NCBI RefSeq assembly: GCF_000499845.2
Contig: NC_023749.2
Location: 3,071,030-3,135,029 of the forward strand
From: Phaseolus vulgaris
Taxonomy: Eukaryota > Streptophyta > Magnoliopsida > Fabales > Fabaceae
Direction: 5' to 3'
Length of the DNA: 64,000 nt
The stretch's first letter is position 1; the number at the start of each line of letters is the position of its first letter. The notes beneath the pieces were generated by a model. The model searched no databases. It saw nothing but the letters and a program-made list of their open reading frames with translations, and was not told the origin of the DNA. Made by a program: the position numbers and the translations under genes. Below are positions 36,587-47,472 of the stretch, in pieces.

Positions 36587-39303
36587 TTATGTACAAGATT
36601 TTTATTGACCATTTTCTCCTTCTTTCTTCTTCTTCTTCTTCAAAGTAGTGGCATTTAGGAACACTTCCTTCTTCTTTTTTTGCAGTGTTGATGATTTTGG
36701 ACACTGGAAGTTGATCCATTTGTTAATAGTTTGTCTTCGTCTATGAAAATCTGTGACTTGTTGAAAGCATATTCTAAAATATTCATTTTGTAACATGAAA
36801 ATATAATTTTGTGACATGTTAAAAGAAATGTTCGGTCTAATCAACGTGTTCCTAAGAAAGGGTAGGAAGCGACAACATCCTTTCTCTCACGCATCTGTTT
36901 CAGCGGTCAGAAAGAGATCTGAAAAGATATGCTTTATTTTGAGTGTTTATATTTATTGTTTGTATTTTAAATAAGATTATTTTCTTAAATATATAAGAAA
37001 GAAACTTAAATAGCTAAAACTAAAGAATTAGTTTTTTATTTTAAGTTGCTGAAATTTTTTGAACAATTAGAATGATTAATAATACATAAAGGCCAAGTAT
37101 TAAATACAATAGTTCTATACTGTATGACCTGCAAATTTTGAAGTCAAAATAAAAATGAACAAGCTACAGGCTATTAGACCTCCCTCTCTTCAAACCAAAA
37201 CTGAGATTTTTTCTTATATATATTTTTTTTAATTATTAAAATAGATTGTTTTCGATAGTAATTGAAATTAAAAGAACGATTGTCTTTTTTTTTTCGTTGG
37301 TCTTTTCTTTTTCTCTTTGAATGAATTTTTTGCGTTCCCCTCTCTATTTTTTGTCTTTGTAAACTCTGAACGCGAATGATATCCGCAAAGATGTTCAAGT
37401 AAGATATTGATAATTTTTGAAATTCGTGTCTATTTATATAATTATCATAGATCTTTTATTATTGGACAAGATTAAGAATATGAACCGTAATTAAGAATGC
37501 ATTACCTAATATTTAATTATTAATTAATATTGTTAATCTTTTTAGTGTTTAATTATTAATTAATGTTGTTAATCTTCTTAGGATACAATGGCGGTTAGAC
37601 ATTAGACTTCCATTCGATCTTTTAGTCCCAACCGGTACATAAATAAATATTTTAAAAAAATAAGTAATTTATATTATTTTTACATCATTTCAATTAAAAT
37701 TTAATTATATTAGTATGATATCATATTAGATACTAAATCAATGGTTATTTTTGACATGCATTCCGGTATTGTGGTATTGTTAATATAGTTTTATATTACT
37801 TGGAGTTGAGATAAAAAACAATTTATATATTTTTTTTTAACTTACCAAAACATTTTTAAGGATAAAATCGAAATAAGGTATCAAATTTAAAACAGAGACA
37901 CTGTCTCAAATACAATAATTAATCTAAGATATTGGAAAATTGTATGTTACATGAAGAAGACACCTGAATTGGAATTTGTGAAAGGTGAGAATTGAAGCAG
38001 AGTTGTGAATTATATTATAAAATGATACCGACAAACACAGTTGTACAGTTTTCTTTTGAAGTGAGTGGGGGCATCCTCATCATATACTATTTTCTGAAAA
38101 ACTCAAATTAGGGTTAGCCTCTCCACCAAAAACAAGACAAAACATCAACAGTTCTTGTTTCAGGTGGGTAGGCCAAGCTCAACTCTTGGGGCAAATCTTC
38201 ATTTCACATAACACTTCCTCACGTAACTCATACATACTTTTTATATCATCACCATCATAGTTTTCTATTCCATCTTTGTTTTTACATGTTTTCTAGTAAT
38301 CCTTATTTCAATTTATAATTTCAATTTTTAATTTTTCGTTCCGTTGATTGTCAATTTGTTCGATTTTTATAGTAGATGATTTGATAAATTCAATAAATAT
38401 TTATGTTCAAAATAATTTTGATATATTAAAAAATAACTTTAAGTTAACTCGATCTTATAACATTAACTTAAAAATAAAATTATAATCATTTATATATTAG
38501 AAATTTCATAATCTATATATATGTGAGATTTACAACCTATTGTAATTATAATTGTTGATAAGTTTTATCTTCATCAAATATGATATATTTAATAAACTTA
38601 TAAACCTATGCATAGGTCATGTTTGGAGTCATTGTTGATCACATGAAATTTATTGGATAGGTTCTTGATGGGCCCAGATGTACTAGGCCCACTTACATGT
38701 AATTATACTTATCAGTATTCAGTGTCCTGTACCATATAAAAAAGCTTAATAAAAAAATAAAGAAAATAAGTTACTATTTGATAAAAAAACATATTAAGAA
38801 TTTAAATTTTCACGTATTAAAATATACATCAAAATCAATTTTATCATCTTTCATTTTACAACCAAGCATACACTCATAATCATTTTATGAATAACCCTCA
38901 ATTTCAATAAAAGTTTAATTTAGATAAGATACGTATTGACCACGTTCCCAATTACTAACAGCTTATTCAAGATTTATCTCTACAACGTTAAGAATAATTT
39001 GTTACATGCACCCAAGCAATATCCATGTAAGACTTTTAAAAGTTAATGATATTTGGACACTTATTTTTATAATACTTTATTCACTGAATTTTGAATGGAC
39101 CCGCGTAATTAATTATCATTCAAGTCAATCTACAACATTCAATCATAAAGCTCAAATTCTTGATAAGCATTAGAGAAAAAACATTCAAATTATATACATA
39201 AATCTATTAGATTAAGTTAGAAGTATGCATATTAAAGTAATTTAAACAATAAAAGTAAATAATAACATTTCATTTTTTTATGAATTTACTAAGTGAAATT
39301 GGA
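36587..39303. other. Intergenic region downstream of the DnaJ gene
   Basis: Holds the DnaJ 3'UTR with CTT runs, then AT-rich DNA. A short tandem repeat (TTTAATTATTAATTAAT twice, about 37510-37580) is present. No gene was recognised. Confidence 0.5.
37508..37580. repeat. Short tandem repeat, period about 41 bp
   Basis: Two copies of TTTAATTATTAATTAAT(A/G)TTGTTAATCTT(C/T)TTAG lie side by side. Confidence 0.7.
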
Positions 39304-39308
39304 TTATA

Positions 39309-39929
39309 TGTTATAAGAAATTGTATCGGTATGGGCGAGGCCGAGGTCCACCTGACTGCCCGAGGTCGAGCCTACTTGACCGAAACTAGGGGGACCTGGC
39401 TGAAACTTAAGAGATGTGGCCGAGATGACGAAGTCGATGACCCACCCGGCCGAGACCTTAGAAGACTTGGCCGAGACCACTGGGATTTGACTGATGGCCG
39501 ACCCATACCATGGGAACTTGGCCGACGGTCGACCCCTACTATAGTTAACGCTCAAACCAATATTAGTGAAGTTAATCCATCATCAAAAATTAGGTAATGC
39601 AACCTTAAGCGGTATCCACCTCGATAAACGGACCCAACAAGGTAGGCCCATTAGAATAATATAAATAGCACGCATTCCAAGGAGTAAGGTACGTCATTTA
39701 TTACTGTTCACCTACCTGAAAGCTGACCACCCACCTTACTGACTTGAGCGTCAGAGTGCCTTCGTAGGTACCCCCATCCGGTGTTCACCCGAGACTGAGT
39801 GTTGAAGGAGAAGCCGGAGGACGAGAAGAACCCCAACTCATCACTCAGCTACCTGACTGACCGAAGGAAGGAGAAGAAGACTTCAATAGTTCTCTAGGTC
39901 TCATCTCCCTAATAGGAACAAAAATATCA
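39309..39929 (+). mobile_element. Probable solo LTR (about 620 bp)
   Basis: A GC-richer block begins TGTTATAAG in AT-rich DNA. Its 5' part is dominated by recurring GGCCGAG motifs. TATAAATAG at about 39660 is followed by a leader with GTGCCTTCGTAGGTAC and CCCATCCGGTGTTCACC, which resembles legume LTR/U5 sequence as I recall it. Possible right ends are AACA at 39920 or ATCA at 39929. The flanks TTATA and ATATA agree at 4 of 5 positions. No internal coding sequence adjoins. The long ORF across the 5' part is a by-product of the repeated motif. Confidence 0.6.
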
Positions 39930-41002
39930 ATATACTAAGACAAAAAATCATTGCATCACTAATTTATGAAAATTTTGCATAATTAAAGAGAAAAGTAAAA
40001 TTTTACAACTATACCTATTTCAACAAGTTTTTATATATATATATGACTAAGATAAGTATTAAAGAGAAATCTCATGTTTTGAAAATTAAAATTGGTAATG
40101 GTCAATTTTATATAAAAATTTATTTACATAAATTTCTTTATACACAATTTTAATTCATTGATACTTAAGTATCGTTGTTATTTAATTTATTTTATTATAC
40201 ATTAAATTTCTTTGACTATAATATTAAAATTTGATTCAATTTTATTACTCTTCCTTGCATTTTTATTGTCCAAAAAACGATATCAATAATTATAACAAAG
40301 TAAAAAAAAATTAAACAAAATAATTATAAAAAAATAAAAAATTAAAAAAGTGATGGACCACTGATATTACTAATTTCAATCTGTATAACCTTGAATGTCA
40401 AATCAATAACAAATCGATACAATGATAAAAACAAATTAAATTAACTTATTTTCTCATCTCAACACATGTTAGAAGTTAAGATTTTAAAATGTATAAATAT
40501 CTACCAAACTTATTAAATTGTTGTGAGAAAAGAAGGCAATCTCAACAAGTCATATATTTATACCAAATAAATAACTTAGTTTTTTCCTACCTTTAATTAT
40601 GTAATCATTAAAAAAATCCAAAAGTTGAATAAAAGTTACTAAGCTCCTAACTTGTGTTTTAACAATTTTGATTTAAAAACCAAACAGAACATATAAGACT
40701 TTGGCTTGTACAAAACTATATACATACAAATCCACTAAAAGTAATAATTTGTGATACAAGAGAGTAGAAAATATACTCTGAACAAAATTTTAATCCATTC
40801 AAATTTGTCATATAAATTATACTTCTACATGCTTTTAAAAGTGTGCATCTTAGACACACAAAAGTTTTAGAAGGGTCTCAATTTTTTTTTAAATTGGAGA
40901 GAATGCAAAAGACAATAATCTTTCAAGTAGTTATATATATTTACACACTAAACATAACTTGTAATTTTATCCTTTCTTTTTTTACAAAACCATCCCTACT
41001 AA
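39930..41002. other. AT-rich intergenic region
   Basis: No gene or bounded repeat was recognised before the LINE insertion. Confidence 0.5.
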
Positions 41003-41016
41003 ATATGCAATTTGAG

Positions 41017-41444
41017 TTGTGCTGCGTTTACTGCTAGGACAAATGTTCCTTGGATGCTTCGTAATTGATGGAATGCTTGTCTTAATTACTGTGGGAAAAT
41101 TAGGTTTACAGTTACTCATATTTTTCGTGAAGGAAATGCGTGTGCTGATAAGTTGGCTAATTTAGGATTTTTTCATAGATAACCTTTTCTTTGGTATAAT
41201 AGGCTTCCACCTTGTCTGTTCTTAGAATTCTTTATGAATAGGTATAGTCTACCTATGTATCGTTTTTGTTAACATATGGGTTTTGGTCTAGTCCTCCCGT
41301 ATTTTTGTATTTTTTTTTCTTTTGTTTAATAATTTTTTTTTTCATGTGATGGTAGATGATTGTTGTTACTTGAGGTGTCAGCCTAGCTGAGATCTTAAGT
41401 GGCATAGTGATACCTAATATGAAAGCTTTTATTTTAAAAAAAAT
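41017..41444 (+). mobile_element. 5'-truncated LINE (L1-type) 3' end with target duplication
   Basis: The piece carries the last codons of the RNase H-like tail of a plant LINE ORF2, a 3'UTR and an A-rich tail (TTTTATTTTAAAAAAAA). It is flanked by a 14-bp target duplication with one mismatch: ATATGCAATTTGAG (41003-41016) and ATATGCAATCTGAG (41445-41458). Truncation at the 5' end plus a poly-A tail is the standard outcome of target-primed reverse transcription. Confidence 0.88.
41018..41182 (+). pseudogene. LINE ORF2 C-terminal remnant (RNase H-like)
   Basis: The frame reads AARTNVPWMLRN, a TGA, then WNACLNYCGKIRFTVTHIF followed by REGNACADKLANLGFFHR and TAA. The HIFREGNACADKLANLG block is diagnostic of the RNase H-like C-terminus in plant LINEs and related sequences. 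The internal TGA probably replaces an Arg codon. Confidence 0.85.
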
Positions 41445-42275
41445 ATATGCAATCTGAGATTAAAATTATACATATAAAAAATTAACACGACTAATTTATT
41501 TTTCTTAAATATATTCAAGACTCATTAAATTTAATTACATTCAATTTTCTATTATAATGTTAAAATTTTGATCAAATAGTTAAGAAGTTCACTACAATAA
41601 AATCACTAAAAAGAATTTAATTTTAGAGAAATAATAATTAGTTATTATAGTTATTAAATTAGAAATCATTTTATAGACTTAAAAAAATTATTAATTTTTA
41701 AATTAATTTTTACTATTAATAAATAATTTTTAAAATTGGTATTTAATTAGTACTAAAATTTTAATTACCAATTATTTAGATTTTAAATTTGGTAGAAAAA
41801 CTTTTGTAGTAAATTAAATACCAAGAAACTATTTATCAATAATAAAAACTAATTTAAAAAAAAATCTTTAAAATAGTATTTAGTTTAACCAATATAACAA
41901 CTAATTAATTTTTTTTTAAAAGATTATTCTATTTTTACAGTGGTTATAGTTTCAGTTGCTATAATAAATTTTCAATATGTGTATTGTACACATTTGTTCA
42001 AAATATATATGTTTAGTATATTTTTATATAAAAAAATAACTATAAAATATTACCATCTAACTAAAACATTTTTAAAACTGAATTTAAAATAAACATTATA
42101 AAATGCTAAAAAAATAAGTTATTCAATAATAGCCAATTAAAAAGGATTAAGCTAGTAATAAAAACAGTAACTCAATATTCGAATTTATATTATATCTAAT
42201 ATAGTTCAGTTAACTGATCCACTGAAGATTCAGACTCTCTTTTTTCTCTTTCAATAATGTTGTGCTGATATCGAA

Positions 42276-42309
42276 ACGGCATAGAAGATATTTTAGGGAA
42301 AGGTGAAAA
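42276..42309 (+). repeat. Direct repeat, left copy (partner 44408-44441)
   Basis: ACGGCATAGAAGATATTTTA, then GGGAAAGGTGAAAA, is shared perfectly with 44408-44441 about 2.13 kb away. GTTGTGCTG also precedes both copies, so the similarity extends further left in weaker form. Confidence 0.85.
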
Positions 42310-42437
42310 GACATTTTTTTTTTAATTAAACTAATATATTTTTTTTATTCCTTTTAATAAAAATTAACTCGCATATTTACTCTTTAGGTTACTGTTACTG
42401 CTGCTACTATTATTATTTAATTCACAATAAAATATGT

Positions 42438-42441
<4 letters not shown>

Positions 42442-42470
<29 letters not shown>
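42442..42470. repeat. (AT)n microsatellite
   Basis: About 14 AT units. Confidence 0.8.
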
Positions 42471-42474
<4 letters not shown>

Positions 42475-44407
42475 AAGTTTGAAGGAATAATATCTGCATA
42501 TTCATTTTTTAAACGACTAAAGAGTTGCATAGGAAAGAAACATACTGAAACAAATTATATATATGTAAAGTTTTAAGTAGTTAAGTTTTATTTAATATTC
42601 TTATATGTATAGATTTCGATAAAAAAAAGTTATACATTTAATAACTGCCTATTTGAATTACCACATTTAAGAAATGAATTATATTCAATAAACACACTAA
42701 TTAAAATTATTTGAAAAAATGTTATTTATTATTATAATAATATTATCTATGTAAAGAATATTATTAATGTAAAATATGTATAATTTGGTTAATTGTATTT
42801 AAGTTAATTGAATTTTACTAAATCCAACAATTATAATATTTATGTTTGAATCAATGGTCATAACATGTTCAAGTTTCTTTGTTGTAAAGTTTTTAGAATT
42901 TTTTTTTTTTTCTAATATTTTTTTATTGTGATGTGAATATCATTAATATATATATATATATAATAATAATAAGATATTTTAATAATTACGGTAATCAAAG
43001 TTATTTATATAAAAAACTAAATGAGCATTCTTAATACAATAAACATAAATATATATCTACAAGTATTAGACATAATTAAGTTTTAAATATATTGTAAATT
43101 TGATTATTTTGAATTAAAATTTTGTTAATTTTTTTTTGATAAGTACTCAATTTTTTTATATTTTTTAATTGAGTAATTATTATTTTATTTTATTTGAGTT
43201 TGTTATCAATTTAATTGACCATTACTTTGTTATTAATTATGCTTCTCTACATATAAAATAAAAACAACTTACTTGAATTTTAAATTTATCATAAATTTAA
43301 ACATTATTTTCTAATAATTTTTTTAAATAAATGTTCAAAGTCCTTATATTTTTAATTCAATTTCTTACTTGATTCAGGAGAAAATAACAGTTTTATTTTG
43401 TATTTTCAAACATAACGTTAAGAACTTGAATAATTAAAAAAATAAAGTTCTCAAATCTTAATTATCTAGTTTTATTAAAAATATGATGTTTTATTTTATA
43501 AATTAAATATTAAAATAAAAAACAAATTAACGACATAGAATAATGACATTTTCTGAGAATAATTAAAGTTTTTATAACTTTATTTTTCTTCACGAAATTT
43601 AACAAAATCAAGTGATCATATCATCTAAGTTGATTATAAATATTTAATGAAAAAATCAATAAATAATTATTTTAATAAAATATCGATTAAACATATTAAA
43701 ATTTATAACCAACATTAAACTTAAATAAGCTAATTTTTGTTCATAAGAATATGCAAACTAAATATTACCAATATAAATTATTTATTTGTTTGATATATAA
43801 TAGCTCGAGGACTTCTTAAACTTGGAGATATTTTAAAAAGAATAAAACAATAATAAATATACATGCTTTTAAATAATTTTATTATAATACTTTTATGCAA
43901 AACGGGAGAGTAGTTACTTCAAAAAAACATTTATTATTTTTCAAAAAGCCTTAAACTACATTTATTATTTGATGAAAGAATTAAAAATTTAATTAATTGA
44001 TTGATTTCAATTAGTTGTAACTATTACTATAAAATATAGATTTTGAAAATGATTGTAATGTAAATTCGCTATCATATACAGTAATTTTAAGTCATGATTT
44101 TCTTAAACATATTAATAACAATAATTTCATTAAAATATTTTCTTTTTTAATAAATATATTATTTTTATTCATCTATTTTTTAAATGCACTAAATCTTTAA
44201 AACAACTAAAAGAGGCACTATTTTGTATAAGAAATTGAGAAAGAGGATAATTTGTGATAAGAAACTGAATTTAAATTTAAAAAAATGTATAACGGTAACA
44301 ATTAGAGAAGAGAGTGAGTATAATGTGAAATAAATGAAGTTAGTGAAAGGTTTTTGAGTTTTAAGAGAGTATTTTGTTTTTCAAGAGTGTTGTGCTGGCA
44401 TGTGGTA

Positions 44408-44441
44408 ACGGCATAGAAGATATTTTAGGGAAAGGTGAAAA
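44408..44441 (+). repeat. Direct repeat, right copy (partner 42276-42309)
   Basis: Perfect match to the left copy. It lies about 270 bp before the TATA box of the GRP2-like gene and may be part of its distal promoter. Confidence 0.85.
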
Positions 44442-44714
44442 CGAAAAGAATAAATGAAAAAGAATAAAAAATAAAAAATAGTCATACAAAATGAAAGAAA
44501 GAAAAGATGTTGACCAGTCAACTTTGAGTGAAGGATGATCCAACGGTGGATGGGGGAGGGTGAGGAAATGCAGCATCCCCTGACCACAGGATGAGCAGAA
44601 TTGTAATAGCGAGTAAGGGTTTTTGGTCAATGGAATTGTAATAGTGAGTTTGAAATAAGTAAAAGAGAAGAAAAGGCGTGGCCCACAATGAAAAAAGCCC
44701 AATAAAAAAGTAGT

Positions 44715-44722
44715 TATATAAA
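44715..44722 (+). promoter_or_regulatory. TATA box of the GRP2-like gene
   Basis: TATATAAA lies in AGTTATATAAAGGACTC, 75 bp before the ATG at 44797. This implies a leader of roughly 45-50 nt. Confidence 0.75.
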
Positions 44723-44796
44723 GGACTCTTTCCCTTGGAAGAAACCCTGAATAGAGTGGGTTTGTGTGTTGAGGGTTTGTGACGAAGGAACACAAA

Positions 44797-45399
44797 ATGA
44801 GTGCAAGAGCGAGTGGGAAGGTGAAATGGTTCAACGATCAGAAGGGGTTTGGGTTCATAACCCCCGATGATGGTTCCGAGGATCTTTTCGTTCATCAATC
44901 GCAGATCAAATCTGACGGTTTCCGAAGCCTTGCTGAGGGAGAGTCCGTTGAGTTTGCCATTGAATCTGACAGTGACGGACGCGCCAAGGCGGTCGATGTC
45001 ACCGGTCCTGACGGTGCCAGCGTCCAGGGAACCCGTCGTGGTGGTGGAGATGGAGGCCGAAGCTACGGTGGTGGACGTGGTGGCGGTGGCGGTGGCTACG
45101 GCGGCGGATATGGTGGAGGCGGTGGCTATGGTGGTGGACGAGGTGGAGGTGGCGGCGGCGGTGCTTGCTACAACTGTGGAGAGTCCGGTCACCTAGCTAG
45201 GGATTGCTTCCAGGGAGGCAGCGGAGGCGGAGACAGGTACGGCGGCGGTGGAGGTGGAGGAGGTAGATATGGTGGCGGCGGCGGTGGAGGAGGAAGGTAT
45301 GGAGGAGGCGGTGGAGGCGGCGGCGGTGGAAGCTGCTACAACTGTGGGGAGTCTGGGCACTTTGCCAGAGAATGCCCAACTAATGGTGGTGGTCGTTGA
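44797..45399 (+). CDS. GRP2: Cold-shock-domain glycine-rich protein with two CCHC zinc knuckles
   Basis: The 200-residue intronless protein has a cold-shock domain at about 1-70 with RNP1-like KGFGFI (16-21) and RNP2-like LFVHQ (30-34). A long Gly-rich linker with [13 protein letters not shown] units and two CCHC knuckles follow: [14 protein letters not shown] (124-137) and [14 protein letters not shown] (180-193). This is the layout of Arabidopsis CSP2/GRP2 and CSP4, nucleic-acid chaperones that melt RNA structure and act in cold acclimation and development. The ATG at 44797 is preferred; the frame is open a few codons upstream but without an ATG. A TATA box lies 75 bp upstream. CSP2 versus CSP4 orthology cannot be decided from sequence alone. 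Confidence 0.94.
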   Translation: MSARASGKVKWFNDQKGFGFITPDDGSEDLFVHQSQIKSDGFRSLAEGESVEFAIESDSDGRAKAVDVTGPDGASVQGTRRGGGDGGRSYGGGRGGGGGGYGGGYGGGGGYGGGRGGGGGGGACYNCGESGHLARDCFQGGSGGGDRYGGGGGGGGRYGGGGGGGGRYGGGGGGGGGGSCYNCGESGHFARECPTNGGGR

Positions 45400-46958
45400 A
45401 GTTTGTTTTAGGGTTTTATGTTTATGAATTGCTTTAAGTTTTTTATTTCAAGATGGTTTAGGGTTTCAGTGGTTTATGTTTGGAACTATGAATTTTAATT
45501 AGTAGAATAGGTGTGTGGGGTTTTGTTTCTCTTTTGACAATCAGATGTTCATGTGATCTTATTACAAATCTGCCAACAGAGATCAGATCTTGTCATTTTG
45601 TTATGGACCTAAATTTTGTTATGTTGCATGTTGAATTATTGCTGGTTGAGTAGAATTCTGAGAAGACTTTGTTATGAAAGATTGGGTTCACTATGTTCTG
45701 TGTGATAATTTATATTTTCTGCTGGTGTTTAATGATTTTGAATGAACATTTATTATTTGTCACTCTTTACAAGAAAAGCACGAACTACGAATGGTTGACG
45801 TTATCACGACTGACATGTGTTTGGGAAATGGTTTTTGCAGTAGCTGTTGTCTGATCTAATGCAATCTTTTCAGTTTTTTTAATTGAATTTACATCAAATA
45901 GAGTAAATCGATGTGTTTTGGGGCAAATGTTGTATAGCAGGGTTTATTGTTTTTGTTCAAAAATAGTTTAGGTTAACTTTAATGCAGTTATTGTAATTGC
46001 ACTTCGTTCAAATCATTCTTTTGGTATTGATGTGTTGTTTTTGGCTTAAACCCTTTTCATGATGGGATAACATATTACTGTTGTATTGTTGCAGAACAAA
46101 AAGTTTTGAATCACGGTATAAACTTTGGTGAATGTTTCAGGATGTTATTTATGTGAAGTGATTTTGAATGTTTAATGAACATGTTTTGAAGAAACATTGT
46201 TTTTATTCATTGCCTATCTTTCGTTCTTGATTTATACCTATACTTAACAGAACTTAATCACCAAAATGATTCGAATACTTCTTATATTACCTATATTGCT
46301 TGTAATCAATGCATTCTCCATTGTGATAAAAAGACATCTTTAAACATTTTTAAGAACATCTTCTGGTTTACTTTTGTAATTTAAGATTTTAAATTTAGAA
46401 GTTTCTATGCCACATTATTATGTGTTAATGGAGATTTTTCTTTTTTTGTAAAACTTTTATATCCTAAACTTAAAACCTATAATGTTTTGCTAATGTCTTA
46501 AAACCTATATTCTGGACCATTACAACTATTATACTGCAAATTCTGGACCTTTGATTAAATACTATTATACTAGTTAATAATGAGAGTATATGATTAGTGG
46601 TTGAAATATCTTCTGCAAACAAAACTCTTTCAGTTCCAGTAGAGTATGCAGGCCTAGACTAAGTTCTTTGAGGTAGTCGAATAAAATAATTTTTTAATAA
46701 ATTTTTGTATATTAAACTATAATAACTTTGAAATTAAAAAAAAATGTTAAAATAATTTAATATTTTAATCACATATAACATAATTTTAGCTATAAAAAAT
46801 GAAGAAAGTACAGACATTTGTATTGAATCATGCTTTTACTTGTTTTGAAAAAGTAATTTTAACATAAGAACAAAATATTTGAATTGAAACGTAATTTTAA
46901 ATTTTTTTTTTTAAGATAATGTTTAAATTGAAATTTAAGCACCTATGTAAAGTCTTTG

Positions 46959-47003
<45 letters not shown>

Positions 47004-47136
47004 AATCATAAATATCTTCCTATATTCTGTCTCATGTTTTATTGATTATGCAAAACAAAATTAGTAATATAAGAAAAAGAGTTATCTAAGCTTTTAAATA
47101 CAGGCATGGAAGACTTACTCATGGGCCATTGCTATT
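45400..47136. other. 3' flank of the GRP2-like gene and intergenic DNA
   Basis: The first few hundred bases are the presumed 3'UTR (T-rich). The rest is AT-rich with an (AT)n tract at 46961-46999. No gene was recognised. Confidence 0.5.
46961..46999. repeat. (AT)n microsatellite
   Basis: About 19 uninterrupted AT units. Confidence 0.9.
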
Positions 47137-47145
47137 CCCAGATTA

Positions 47146-47463
47146 GGCAATTGCTTCCTGCACTCCCCTGGAAAAAAAACGAAAATGCCCTTAAAAAAAT
47201 GGGTATCAAAATACAACAATCTCTTCTATATCTATTTTTCTAAAATGTATTATTTTTAATTTTTAATTTTCTGTTCCAAAATAGAATTGGGATTTTTTTT
47301 TTAGATTTTTATTTTCGAAACACAATAATCTCTTCTGGTTCTATTTTTTAAAATATATTATTTTCAATTTTAGATTTTCATTTCCAGAATAAAGAGCACT
47401 TTCGGAATTTGAAAATTTTGTTGGGTGCAGGTTAAAAAATGTTGGGTATAGGAAGTTTTTGCC
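47146..47463 (-). mobile_element. Mutator-like MITE, copy 2 (318 bp, 9-bp TSD)
   Basis: Imperfect terminal inverted repeats GGCAATTGCTTCCTGCAC and (right end) GGGTATAGGAAGTTTTTGCC are flanked by a perfect 9-bp duplication CCCAGATTA (47137-47145 and 47464-47472). The internal GTTGGGTGCAGGTTAAAAA is the reverse complement of the left subterminal block of the element at 4739. It is therefore the same family in opposite orientation. There is no coding sequence. Confidence 0.88.
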
Positions 47464-47472
47464 CCCAGATTA

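Larger units (their letters stand above)
41459..44406. other. AT-rich intergenic region
   Basis: Very AT-rich, with an (AT)n tract at 42442-42470 and no gene. It contains the left copy of a 34-bp repeat (42276-42309) whose partner lies just before the GRP2 promoter. Confidence 0.5.

Noticed and set aside
39280..39597. 105-codon ORF in the LTR-like block
   Set aside because: Created by repeated GGCCGAG words with no protein family similarity.
44518..45192. 224-codon minus-strand ORF rich in Ser/Thr/Ala
   Set aside because: It is the antisense of the Gly-rich GRP2 coding region. Its residue bias follows from the GGN codons on the + strand.
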